In this document: positions 52,701-60,521 of the stretch, in pieces | Layout of the letters: the number at the start of each line of letters is the position of its first letter | How positions within the stretch are numbered: position 1 is the stretch's first letter | Origin: Tsukamurella sp. 8F | GTDB taxonomy: Bacteria > Actinomycetota > Actinomycetes > Mycobacteriales > Mycobacteriaceae | Reading direction: 5' to 3' | Assembly (NCBI RefSeq): GCF_029167375.1 | Contig: NZ_JARFTP010000002.1 | Span: 62,001-126,000 of the forward strand | DNA length: 64,000 nt | Position numbers and translations under genes: made by a program | Notes under the pieces: model-generated | Told to the model about the DNA's origin: nothing | Seen by the model: the letters and a program-made list of their open reading frames with translations, nothing else | Database searches by the model: none

Positions 52701-54528
52701 GAAGCTGCCGATCACGGTGATCATCGGCAATCCACCGTATTCAGTTGGCCAGGACTCGGCCAACGACGATTCGGCGAACGAGAAGTATCCCGCTCTCGAC
52801 GAAGCGATCCGGACGACCTATGCGGCGAGAGCAGCGACGTCCTCGATCAGAGGCATGTATGACTCATATGTTCGGGCACTGAAATGGGCGTCGCTTCGAC
52901 TCGGCCAGCGCGGTGTGATCGCCTACGTAACGAACGGCGGATTTCTCACTGCGAGCTCCTCGGTCGGTCTTCGAAGGTCGCTTGTAGAGGAGTTCGCGGA
53001 GATCTACGTGTTCAACCTGCGCGGCAATCGCCGTAACGCTGGAGCCGAAGGTCGACCGATCTTCGAGGCATTCGCGAAGGGGTCTGGGGGATCAATTGCC
53101 GGCATTGCAATTGTCGTGCTCGTCAAAGACGACACCCGCGAAAAGCGGGCTGCGACCTTGCGCTACGCCCAGGTGGCTGACTTTACGACCGCCCAAGAGA
53201 AGGTTGACGAACTAGTCGCGACGCAGTCGATTCTGCGTACAGAAGCGTGCGACATCATCCTGGACGAACACGGCGACTGGTTTGGGCAGCGTCGCGGTGA
53301 CTTCGCTCGATGGCTTTCTCTGCACGACCTCGATGGCCCCTCCGTATTCGGCGTCACTTCCAAAGGGCTGACAACCAATCGAGACGCCTGGGTCTACCGC
53401 GCCTCGCGAGCGTCGCTGCTTGCGGACCTGGAGCGCCTCGCGGCTACATACAGAAAAGCGCTGGACAGTGGCGTTTCTGTAAGAGATTTGCCCAGAAATC
53501 CGAGTAATATCGCGTGGTCGCGGCGCTTGTTGGCCCGATTCGCGAGCGGACAAGGAATTGAAATCGAGGACGGCGCGACGCGGCGGGCGACATATCGTCC
53601 CTTCGTGCGTCAGTTTGTATATTTTGACCCAACGTTGAATGAGGACCGTCGACGGCTGCCGATTCTATTTCCAACGTCTGAGCTGGGGACTCAAGGAATC
53701 TTGCTGACCGGGGTGTCCTCGCACTACGACTTCGGTGCTATCGCTTGCGACAGCATCCCAGACCTCCACCTCCTCGACACCGGACAGTTTTTCCCGCGTT
53801 GGCGGTACGAGAAGGTCGACGATTCCGGCATGCTCGACCTCGGCGACGGCGGCGACTCGGTGGACGGATACCGGAGGATCGACAACATCACAGACGATGT
53901 GTTGAAGCGGTTCCAGTCTCAGTATTCATCGGCGGACATAACGAAGGACGACATCTTCGACTACGTCTACGGACTCCTTCACTCGCCGGAGTACCGCGAG
54001 ACGTACGCCGCCGATCTGAAGAAGTTGCTGCCCAGGATTCCGTTCGTGCGGGACTTCGTCGGCTTCGCGACCGCTGGCCGGAGGCTGATCGAGTTGCACC
54101 TGGACTACGAGAATCAGCAGCCGTACCCGCTCGATGGTCTCGACGTGGTCGCGAAGGGGGACTCCTACGATTTCTTCGCGGTCGGCGACAAGAAGATGCG
54201 TTTCGGCGGCACCGCCAAGCAGAAGGACCGCACGACAATCCACTACAACGACCGGATAACGCTGTCTAACGTCCCGGAAGACGCCTACCGCTACACGCTG
54301 GGCAGCCGCTCGGCGATCGAGTGGATCATCGACCGTTACTACATCAAGACGGACAAGGCCTCGGGGATTGTCAACGACCCCAACGACTGGTCCCGCGAGA
54401 TAGGCGATCCAAGGTACATCCTCGACCTGCTCGCGCGGATCGTCACCGTGTCCGTCGAGACGATGAAGATCGTTGACGCACTGCCGCCGCTGGACACCCT
54501 CAAGGCGGCCGAAGACGAATCGGGATAA
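49744..54528 (+). CDS. Type ISP restriction-modification enzyme (LlaBIII/LlaGI-like)
   Basis: A single-polypeptide restriction, translocation and modification enzyme, 1594 residues. Order: Mrr-like PD-(D/E)xK nuclease (GIDLVAQ at about 64, IQCK at 79-82); SF2 helicase with Walker A ACGTGKT (191-197), DEAH (322-325), TATPK and QSVGRVMR (573-580); a coupler; N6-adenine methyltransferase with LDPFTGTG (about 889-896) and NPPY (996-999); and a C-terminal target-recognition domain. Length and domain order match the type ISP family. It should methylate one strand of an asymmetric site and cut foreign DNA after head-on translocation. ATG 49744 is preferred over 49702 because the Mrr-type start follows. 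All key motifs are intact. Confidence 0.93.
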   Translation: MPVTIHDLLDDLRSRAIDERDKGDKFERLIKAYLSNEPEWTARFENVWLWSEWAGRGTRTDTGIDLVAQRRDGQGLAAIQCKFYAADHKVAKSDIDSFISASAKSEWTERYVFDTAAGWSGNAEETLEGVAQRIDIGFFDDARVDWSQYSWSKPDAVALATAHKPRRHQRAALDAVRTGLAEHDRGKLIMACGTGKTFTALKIAEDLVGAGGRVLFLVPSIQLLSQTLREWMAQSEVDIRPFAVCSDVRVGRRTSTADTGDISTIDLTEPATTDAPTLVKRVNAGTDAADRMTVVFSTYQSIDVISQAQLLGLGDFDLVICDEAHRTTGVTLAGQDESHFVKVHDNRFIQAAKRLYMTATPKVFDDAVTKKAIENDAVLADMNREDQFGPELHRLGFGEAVEKGLLTDYKVLVLSVEEEYVAAHFQKAMAESGEIQLGDASKLLGCWNGLAKNFGSEIGTAGDRTPMRRAVAFAKDIRSSKAASAAFPTLIDRALQDDVRAGSNSLRVEAAHVDGGMGIHERNKHLDWLKAEADPDVCRVLTNARCLSEGVDVPALDAVMFLTPRGSQVDVVQSVGRVMRLDPTGRKKLGYIILPVVVPSGIPPEEALKDNQRYKVVWQVLQALRSHDDRFHAMVNSIELNKRRPDQLPIIDATPRPPSDDSDSSGGGQNQSGDEQLTLDYGFEGFRDAMYARIVKKVGERKYWDTWAKEVADIAHQHVTRINGLLNDPESPQAVEFDKFLTGLRDSLNGSITETDAVDMLAQHLVTRPIFEALFEGYAFAETNPVAQIMERMLASLDEHPLSAENAPLENFYDSVRRRVAGVDNAEGKQKILIELYDKFFTVAFKKTVDKLGIVYTPVEIVDFILRSADDVLRQEFGQGLTDEGVHILDPFTGTGTFLVRLLQSGLIEPHDLARKYANELHANEILLLAYYIAAVNIETTYADLAGEQTEFPGLVLTDTFQSWEPDDTPDLGMFVENNERLQKLKKLPITVIIGNPPYSVGQDSANDDSANEKYPALDEAIRTTYAARAATSSIRGMYDSYVRALKWASLRLGQRGVIAYVTNGGFLTASSSVGLRRSLVEEFAEIYVFNLRGNRRNAGAEGRPIFEAFAKGSGGSIAGIAIVVLVKDDTREKRAATLRYAQVADFTTAQEKVDELVATQSILRTEACDIILDEHGDWFGQRRGDFARWLSLHDLDGPSVFGVTSKGLTTNRDAWVYRASRASLLADLERLAATYRKALDSGVSVRDLPRNPSNIAWSRRLLARFASGQGIEIEDGATRRATYRPFVRQFVYFDPTLNEDRRRLPILFPTSELGTQGILLTGVSSHYDFGAIACDSIPDLHLLDTGQFFPRWRYEKVDDSGMLDLGDGGDSVDGYRRIDNITDDVLKRFQSQYSSADITKDDIFDYVYGLLHSPEYRETYAADLKKLLPRIPFVRDFVGFATAGRRLIELHLDYENQQPYPLDGLDVVAKGDSYDFFAVGDKKMRFGGTAKQKDRTTIHYNDRITLSNVPEDAYRYTLGSRSAIEWIIDRYYIKTDKASGIVNDPNDWSREIGDPRYILDLLARIVTVSVETMKIVDALPPLDTLKAAEDESG

Positions 54529-54530
54529 CG

Positions 54531-55679
54531 ATGGCAACGGGAACCGATGCTGGGCTGTTGGAAAGCCCGAAGCCGCAGTCGGTCTACAAGCACGCGATCC
54601 TGGAGCAGTACATCATCCAGTACGCGACCATGACCGCCAGCAAGCTGACCCCAAAACGGTGCGTCCTCTTCGATGGCTTCGCGGGGAGGGGACGGTTCGA
54701 CACCGGCGAGGCAGGATCAGCCGAGCATATGATGGTCGCTGCGCAGAAGCGGAAGGGGTCGACCCAGATCGACTTGCTTCTGGTGGAACAGGCACATAAG
54801 GACTACGAGATCCTCGACAAGGTCGCTGACGAGTACCGCTCCCGCGGTATCCGTATCGACAGTCACCACGACGACTGCAAGAACCGCCTCGACGAGATGC
54901 TTCAACTTGCGAAGCAAGCCAGCCTGTTCGTCTTCCTCGACCCGTGCGGTGCGGTGCTCCCGATGGATTCAATCAGGGACGTGCTCGCCAAGCGCGGGAC
55001 ATGGCCGCGGACAGAGGTGCTTCTGAACTTCAATGCTGGCCTGATTCGGCGCGCGGGCGGACAGTTCAAGAAGGGACAGCTAGACCTTGGCGGAGTGGCT
55101 CAGGCGGACAGGGTGTGCGGCGGTGAATGGTGGCGCGACGTGGCGATTCGAGCCCATGAGGACTCCGGCGGTCAAAACTGGGAGTCGGCGGCTGAAGCGG
55201 TCGCCCACGAGTACGCCCGTCGTCTAACCGCCGCGACACCGTACGGCTCGGTGGTCGCGCCGGTCCGCCGACAGGTGCACCAACAACCCATCTACTACCT
55301 GATTCTCCTCACCTCGCAGCCCCACGGATTCTGGGTCTTCGGCGTGTCAGCGGCCAAAGCTCGGGAGAAGTGGATCGACTTCCTCGGCCCCGATCCGGAC
55401 GAGCGCGAGAGCATGCTGTGGGACACCGTGGCCGATCAGCTCGAGCGTGAGCGCGCGTGCGCCATCCAGCACATCACCAACAATCTGCGTACGTTGACCG
55501 CCGACGGCAAGCCGAAGAAGGCCGTCGATAACGTGCATGCGATCTTCGGAGCCCTCTACGGCGAAGCGAGGGAGACTGCTTTCACTGCGGCACTACGGGA
55601 GTTGGTGAAGTCCGGCGAACTCGAGTACGTGACAAAAGGGAGTAAGCCGAGGGACTTTGTGTTTCGGCGGGTGAGCTAG
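54531..55679 (+). CDS. tcmP: Three-Cys-motif partner protein TcmP (first copy)
   Basis: 382 residues of the TcmP family, named because it occurs beside three-Cys-motif (DUF5131) proteins; biochemical function not established. The start region KHAILEQYIIQYATMT and FDGFAGRGRFDTGEAGSA is the family hallmark and resembles a Rossmann methyltransferase-like glycine loop. VFLDPCGAVLPM follows a DP motif position. The C-terminal 90 residues look like a winged-helix tail (AALRELVKSGELEYVTKGSK). It starts 2 bases after the restriction enzyme stop, so it is in its transcript. Its 3' end overlaps the DUF5131 gene by 4 bases on the other strand. Confidence 0.85.
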   Translation: MATGTDAGLLESPKPQSVYKHAILEQYIIQYATMTASKLTPKRCVLFDGFAGRGRFDTGEAGSAEHMMVAAQKRKGSTQIDLLLVEQAHKDYEILDKVADEYRSRGIRIDSHHDDCKNRLDEMLQLAKQASLFVFLDPCGAVLPMDSIRDVLAKRGTWPRTEVLLNFNAGLIRRAGGQFKKGQLDLGGVAQADRVCGGEWWRDVAIRAHEDSGGQNWESAAEAVAHEYARRLTAATPYGSVVAPVRRQVHQQPIYYLILLTSQPHGFWVFGVSAAKAREKWIDFLGPDPDERESMLWDTVADQLERERACAIQHITNNLRTLTADGKPKKAVDNVHAIFGALYGEARETAFTAALRELVKSGELEYVTKGSKPRDFVFRRVS

Positions 55680-56428
55680 GCCGATGTCCGGGCCAGCTCC
55701 GGCATGTCGTCCCAGGTACGGCCGTCGAGCTCGCGACCGTTGGCCTTAGGCGTCCTGCCGCCCCACTGCTTGAAGAAGAACGCGACGTCGGCCGCGAGGC
55801 ACTGGTCGCGGATGTCCTCCACCCACGCCGGGTCCATGGGTCGCGCGCGTGGACCGGACTCGCCGCCGGCGATGACCCAGTCGATGCCGCGCAGGTCCAG
55901 GCCGGGCAGTGCTGTCAGGAGGGGTTCGCACGAGAGGAAGCGCGTTGCGGCCGGCACGGCACGTAGGTGGTCAATTCTGTCGACGACGTCGGACGATTCG
56001 ACAGAGACGCCCATCCAAAGGTTGTTGGGCCACTCGAGCTTATCGGCGATTCGCGCTGTGCGATGGGCGCGCTTGGTGAGTACTTGATATGTGTGCTGCG
56101 GTGTCTCGCGGATCACATCGAATACCTCGCGGATGAAGCCGAGCGGGACCTTGGCGTGGAAGAGGTCGCTCATCGAGTTGACGAACACGACCTTGGGGGC
56201 ACGCCAGGTGAAGGGTTGTTGCAGCGACCGAGGGTGGAGTGTCACTCCGAACCCCGGGCCTGAGGTGCGAGGGTCGCCGTCGTGCTGATACTTCTCGGCC
56301 CCCATCGCCTTGAGCCTCTTGGCGAGCGCGAGGGCGTAGCAGTTGTCGCAGCCAGCTGCTACGCGGTCGCAGCCCGTGACGGGATTCCACGTGACCTCTG
56401 TCCACTCGATGGCGGTGCCGCTTGCCAT
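55676..56428 (-). CDS. DUF5131 (phage Gp37/Gp68-like) three-Cys-motif protein
   Basis: 250 residues of the Gp37/Gp68 family. Three cysteines at the N-terminus, WNPVTGCDRVAAGCDNCYA (Cys20, Cys27, Cys30), recall radical-SAM-like or other Fe-S binding. Family blocks follow: VFVNSMSDLFH, PQHTYQVLTKRAHRT, LWMGVSVES, FLSCEPLL, WVIAGGESG and FFFKQWGG. The molecular role is not established. ATG 56428; the frame opens further upstream without similarity. It lies between two TcmP genes, its known partner family, convergent with the first and divergent from the second. Confidence 0.88.
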   Translation of the reverse strand: MASGTAIEWTEVTWNPVTGCDRVAAGCDNCYALALAKRLKAMGAEKYQHDGDPRTSGPGFGVTLHPRSLQQPFTWRAPKVVFVNSMSDLFHAKVPLGFIREVFDVIRETPQHTYQVLTKRAHRTARIADKLEWPNNLWMGVSVESSDVVDRIDHLRAVPAATRFLSCEPLLTALPGLDLRGIDWVIAGGESGPRARPMDPAWVEDIRDQCLAADVAFFFKQWGGRTPKANGRELDGRTWDDMPELARTSA

Positions 56429-56665
56429 GTGTCTCCCATCGCTGCCTGTGGTGCTGCCTATTGTGCACCCTCCCCAGAACAATCCGTTAACTCACGTCAC
56501 AGTGGTCACGTCGACTCGCGACTGTGTCATGTACTCCTCGGTGTGACGAGCGTCCCTATAATCAGTCCAAAGTGGGCTGATCGTCAGCGTGGCTAACGAT
56601 GTTTCCTGTCGCCGTCGGGGCACATCAGACCGGCACCGCCCATCCTCAGACAGGAGCGAACCGCT

Positions 56666-57778
56666 ATGGCAGGTAGCAACCCCGTACCGTGGTCAGCTGA
56701 TCAGCACACCAAGGCCAAGCATGCCGTATATGCCCAGTACCTCGACAAATGGATGCCCATCATGGTCAATGGCTGGGGAGCAGACATCACGTACGCGGAG
56801 GGCTTCGCAGGCCCGGGAGTCTATCTCGACGGCTCCGCCGGCTCTCCGGTGATCGCAGTCAAGGCGCTCGTCGGCAACAAGGCCATTCGCACCAAGGTGA
56901 GAAATGGTGGAATCCGGTTCGTCTTCATCGATCGCGATCAACGGTGCATCGATCTGCTGCCGATGGAGATAGCGAAAGCAACCGCGCCTGTCCCTCTTGA
57001 CGGACTGAGCGCTCACGGCGTCCACGTGACGGTGGAGAAGGGGGACTGCGAGCCAGATCTGCAGCGTGTGCTGACCCGGGAGCGGGCATGGGGGCGACCC
57101 ATCCTCGCCGTACTCGACACGTGGGGCGGGGCAATCTCGTTTGATCTTGTCCAACGGGTCGCGGAGAACCCTGGCAGCGAGGTGATCATCACCATGCAAC
57201 CGCAGTACTTCTCGCGCTTCGCCTCCGTCGACTCGATCGAGCATGGTGACCGAGTGTTCGGAGGGTCTAGCTGGCGTGAGGTTGCAGGCCAGCCACCCGA
57301 GAAGAAGGATCGCTGGTTGTTGCAGCGATACCGCCAAACCATTCAGCAAGCGGGGTTCCAGTACGTGCTGGACTTTGAGCTCATCGATAAGCGCGGTCAG
57401 TCCCTGTTCTTGGTGTTCGGAACGACCCACGAGAGAGGCCTAACCAAGATGAAGGAGGCCATGTGGGAGGTCGATGATATCGCCGGCGTTGGGTACCGAG
57501 ATCCGCGAGATCCGAACCAGGAGGCCCTCGCGATTGAGATCGAACCGAATACTGCGCCGCTCAAGCGGCTGATCGTGGACCATCTCCGCGCGCTTCCTGG
57601 GAACCAGGCTACCGTCAACCACCTTCGCAAGTTCGCTTTGCGAAGCACCGTGTACAAGGAGAGTCAAGCGGCGTCGGTTGTTCGTGAGATGGTCGGCGAG
57701 GGACAGCTCACACGCACTGGCGGAGGATTGCACCGCTCGCGACTTTCATCCACCGACGTGGTCGCACTGCCGACGTAG
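56666..57778 (+). CDS. tcmP: Three-Cys-motif partner protein TcmP (second, divergent copy)
   Basis: 370 residues, same family as the gene at 54531 but clearly diverged. Shared layout: KHAVYAQYLDKWMPIM, then YAEGFAGPGVYLDGSAGSP, matching the KxxxxxxYL and GFAGxGxYxxGxxGS pattern; LAVLDTWGGAISFDL at the DP-motif position; and a winged-helix-like tail (NHLRKFALRSTVYKESQ). The ribosome site is CAGGAG before ATG 56666. Transcribed away from the DUF5131 gene, with 237 bases between. Having two TcmP types around one DUF5131 gene suggests a multi-subunit system. Confidence 0.83.
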   Translation: MAGSNPVPWSADQHTKAKHAVYAQYLDKWMPIMVNGWGADITYAEGFAGPGVYLDGSAGSPVIAVKALVGNKAIRTKVRNGGIRFVFIDRDQRCIDLLPMEIAKATAPVPLDGLSAHGVHVTVEKGDCEPDLQRVLTRERAWGRPILAVLDTWGGAISFDLVQRVAENPGSEVIITMQPQYFSRFASVDSIEHGDRVFGGSSWREVAGQPPEKKDRWLLQRYRQTIQQAGFQYVLDFELIDKRGQSLFLVFGTTHERGLTKMKEAMWEVDDIAGVGYRDPRDPNQEALAIEIEPNTAPLKRLIVDHLRALPGNQATVNHLRKFALRSTVYKESQAASVVREMVGEGQLTRTGGGLHRSRLSSTDVVALPT

Positions 57779-57854
57779 AGCGCTGCTTGAGATCAAATGG
57801 CGGGGGAGCAACTGCTCGAGAGTGCGCGGCCCTCGTTCCGTACCGTGGAGGAGC

Positions 57855-58026
57855 ATGAAGGAGATCGTGCATTGGTGCGAGGTCTGCGGCACGGAGGAAC
57901 TGCTGACTTCCGAAGAGGCGTACCGGGGCGGCTGGGACTTCCCGCTGAAGATGGGAAGTGGGGTGTCATCTCCCCGCGCACGTGTGGATCCTGCCCGATG
58001 AACGCCACGGTCTGGTGGCCACCGCT
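57855..58026 (+). pseudogene. Small zinc-ribbon protein, frameshifted
   Basis: Starts MKEIVHWCEVCGTEELLTS with a CxxC pair. In the next frame the text continues WGVISPRTCGSCPMNATVWW with a second CxxC pair, and in a third frame VEQLSARQRKVLARILNEKP. One extra base in the GGG at 57953-57955 and one in the GGG at 58033-58035 would restore a single protein of roughly 90 residues with two Cys pairs, a common small zinc-ribbon type in actinobacteria. Ribosome site GTGGAGGAGC precedes the ATG. As read here it stops after 48 residues. Confidence 0.5.
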
Positions 58027-58482
58027 ATGGGCGGGTACGACGTCGAGCAGCTCAGCGCACGACAACGCAAGGTTCTCGCCCGCATCTTGAACGAGAAGCC
58101 TGACGAGCCAGCCAAACCCATCGACGGCTACGAACGCCGGGATCGGCTCGGCCTCGAGGCCGGCGGTTCGTGGGTCGTCTCGACGCGGTCGGGCTCCCAC
58201 TATCTTCTTCAACTCGATGGGGAGGAGAAGACGCTCGTGCGTCTGGCCGTCGATCACGGCCACTCCTATCCGGACGGGACGCATGCGCTTCGGCGAGACG
58301 GACAGGTGTTGCCTCTGCTCGGCCTGGTGGACGGACCGATCGAAGTCGGCAGACCCGCGTACCTGGTGATCGGCGGTCTGACTGATGCCGAGGGCTACGT
58401 CTCCACGACACGGGCGACCTCGGACGTGACCGAGATCAAGAGCGCGACGTATAGCCCACCTCCGGTGCACGAGGGGAAATGA
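58027..58482 (+). CDS. Hypothetical protein, start uncertain
   Basis: Open frame that contains the end of the zinc-ribbon remnant (VEQLSARQRKVLARI) followed by what looks like a separate small beta-rich protein (SWVVSTRSGSHYLLQLD, LRRDGQVLPLLGLVDGP, VEVG-like IEVGRPAYLVIGGL, TTRATSDVTEIKS). The second part is the better-supported coding unit, but no good internal start is visible. ATG 58027 is the first Met in frame. The function is unknown. It ends 56 bases before the OLD-type gene. Confidence 0.5.
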   Translation: MGGYDVEQLSARQRKVLARILNEKPDEPAKPIDGYERRDRLGLEAGGSWVVSTRSGSHYLLQLDGEEKTLVRLAVDHGHSYPDGTHALRRDGQVLPLLGLVDGPIEVGRPAYLVIGGLTDAEGYVSTTRATSDVTEIKSATYSPPPVHEGK

Positions 58483-58538
58483 CACTGTGATCATCCGACT
58501 CGGCCGCGCCCGGCACGGCTGCCTCCTAGGCTGACGGC

Positions 58539-60359
58539 ATGCATATCGAGCAAGTCCACATCAGGCGTCTTTTAGGCTTTGAGACCCTGTCGCTTGACGT
58601 GGATCCGGCCCTTCAACTCATCGCAGGGCCGAACAACGCTGGAAAGTCTTCGTTCATCCGTGTACTCGAAGCCTTTTTCTCGGATCCGACAGCCGACGAT
58701 TTCAGGCGTCTGAAGCCGCTGAATGACTACTACGTCGATGGCGGCCGCAGGATGCTGTCGAGCATCAAGGTCCACTTCGGTGGACTCACTGACGCCGAGA
58801 CCGACGAGCTGGACGGCACAGTCGGCCGCGACGAGACCTTCTGGGTCCAGATCACGTGCTCGCGAAATGGCAAGATTAGTTACCGCACGTGGCGGGGTAC
58901 AGACGCACGATCTCGCGAGATCTACGAATGGGTGCTTCAGTCGTTCGACTTCGTGAAGATCCCCTCGATCAGGGTGAGTGATGCTGACCAGGGTGACGCG
59001 GACCAGTCATTGACGCGGCTCCATGACACGCTGGAGGGGGTACTGGTTCGCTCGGGAAGCTCCCGCTCCACGCAACTCCAGAAGGACTTCGCCAAGGCAA
59101 TCGAGCCTGTAGAGAATCTGGTGCGGGAGGTCCTCAGCGAGTCGGTACAGTCGGTCGCGGTCGAACTCCCTTTCCAGGATCCGGTCCTCGGAGTTGACCT
59201 GCCGACGCCCCGGCACGCGCTGCGCGGGATGCTCCGGGAAGCTGTCATCACCAGTCAGGACGACGTCGTAGTCCCGATCGCCGAGCGCGGCACGGGATTT
59301 CAGTCGGCTCTAGTGCTGGGTATCCTCCGTTACGTCTCGTTGAAGAGCAGACAGGCAGGCACCAACGTCCTCTTCGCCGTCGAAGAGCCTGAGGCATTCC
59401 TCCACCCGCAGACGCAACGGGCGATGGCCAAGATCCTGAAGGACATCTCGGCGGAGGCACAGTTGCTTGTAACGACACACAGTCCGGTGCTGGTCGACTC
59501 GTTTTCCGTCACCAGGATTGCGCGACTTCCGCTCAGTCCGGAGGGTATGACGTACTCAGCGTCCAAACCGGACTTGGCGGTTGACGAAGAGGGGCGGTTG
59601 ACTCGCTACTGCGACGCGACCAACAGCGAGCTGGTGTTCGCCAGCTCGGTGATCCTGGTCGAGGGCCACAGCGACAAGCTCGTTATCGACTTTCTGTTGG
59701 AGAGGATCACCGGTGGTCCGGGTGGACACTACGCCCTGGGCATCGCGGTGATCGAGGCGTCCGGGATCACGACGATCTCCCATCTGCTCCGGCTCGCCCA
59801 GCTCTTCGGCGTCCGCGCCTACGTGCTCACCGACAAGGACGGCGTGCACAAGAACGGGGACAACAAGCGCGCTCTGGTCGAGATCCTCAAGGCCAAGGAC
59901 CCGAAGCCGCCCACACTCTTCCTCAACAGTCTGCGAGAGCTGGCTGACCGGCAGGTGAAGACCCTCAAGGCTGCACTCGAGCACCAGGAGGAGCTCAACA
60001 CGATGTTGAAGCAGTGGGACGCGTTCGTGCTGAGCTCCGATCTCGAAGGCCTGCTCCTCGACGTGGTCGGGCAAGAGAAGCTGGCGAAGTTGCTCGGCCC
60101 TGACGAGACAGGGGAAGTAAGTAAGGAGACCGCGGAGACGTTCGCGACAGGGACCGCCGGCCGCGAGGCGATGGCGGCGTACCTCGGTGCGAAAGGGTGG
60201 AACTCCGACCGCAAGAAGTCTGGCAAGGCGAAGCCGCACATTCCGTCGGCTTTGCTGCGGCAGCACCTCGGATCGGCGTCGGGACATCGCCGCGCCATCA
60301 AGCCGTTGACGAATTGGCTGAACGAGATCGTAGACGCGCATAGGCGCGCGCCGCTTTGA
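58539..60359 (+). CDS. OLD-family ATP-dependent nuclease (AAA + TOPRIM)
   Basis: 606 residues. N-terminal ABC/SMC-like ATPase: Walker A GPNNAGKSS (30-38), Walker B region VEEPEAFLHPQT, switch TTHSPVLVDSF. C-terminal TOPRIM nuclease: VILVEGHSDK with Glu375 and VLTDKDG with Asp432/Asp434. This is the architecture of OLD proteins, which cut DNA and act against phages alone (class 1) or with a UvrD-like helicase (class 2, as GajA with GajB). No helicase gene is adjacent, so it is either class 1 or works with the next gene. ATG 58539. Confidence 0.9.
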   Translation: MHIEQVHIRRLLGFETLSLDVDPALQLIAGPNNAGKSSFIRVLEAFFSDPTADDFRRLKPLNDYYVDGGRRMLSSIKVHFGGLTDAETDELDGTVGRDETFWVQITCSRNGKISYRTWRGTDARSREIYEWVLQSFDFVKIPSIRVSDADQGDADQSLTRLHDTLEGVLVRSGSSRSTQLQKDFAKAIEPVENLVREVLSESVQSVAVELPFQDPVLGVDLPTPRHALRGMLREAVITSQDDVVVPIAERGTGFQSALVLGILRYVSLKSRQAGTNVLFAVEEPEAFLHPQTQRAMAKILKDISAEAQLLVTTHSPVLVDSFSVTRIARLPLSPEGMTYSASKPDLAVDEEGRLTRYCDATNSELVFASSVILVEGHSDKLVIDFLLERITGGPGGHYALGIAVIEASGITTISHLLRLAQLFGVRAYVLTDKDGVHKNGDNKRALVEILKAKDPKPPTLFLNSLRELADRQVKTLKAALEHQEELNTMLKQWDAFVLSSDLEGLLLDVVGQEKLAKLLGPDETGEVSKETAETFATGTAGREAMAAYLGAKGWNSDRKKSGKAKPHIPSALLRQHLGSASGHRRAIKPLTNWLNEIVDAHRRAPL

Positions 60360-60521
60360 TTCTTCCTGTGATGCGTGCTCGAACTTCGTGATCTGTGTGG
60401 ACCGCAACATCGCATACACGCGTGCGATATTGGAGCCAAGGGCCTCCCTGGTTTGAATCACTGTCGCTGCCGGCCATGGAATCTGCACACAGGCTCGCCT
60501 TGTGGTGGCAACCTTTGATGG

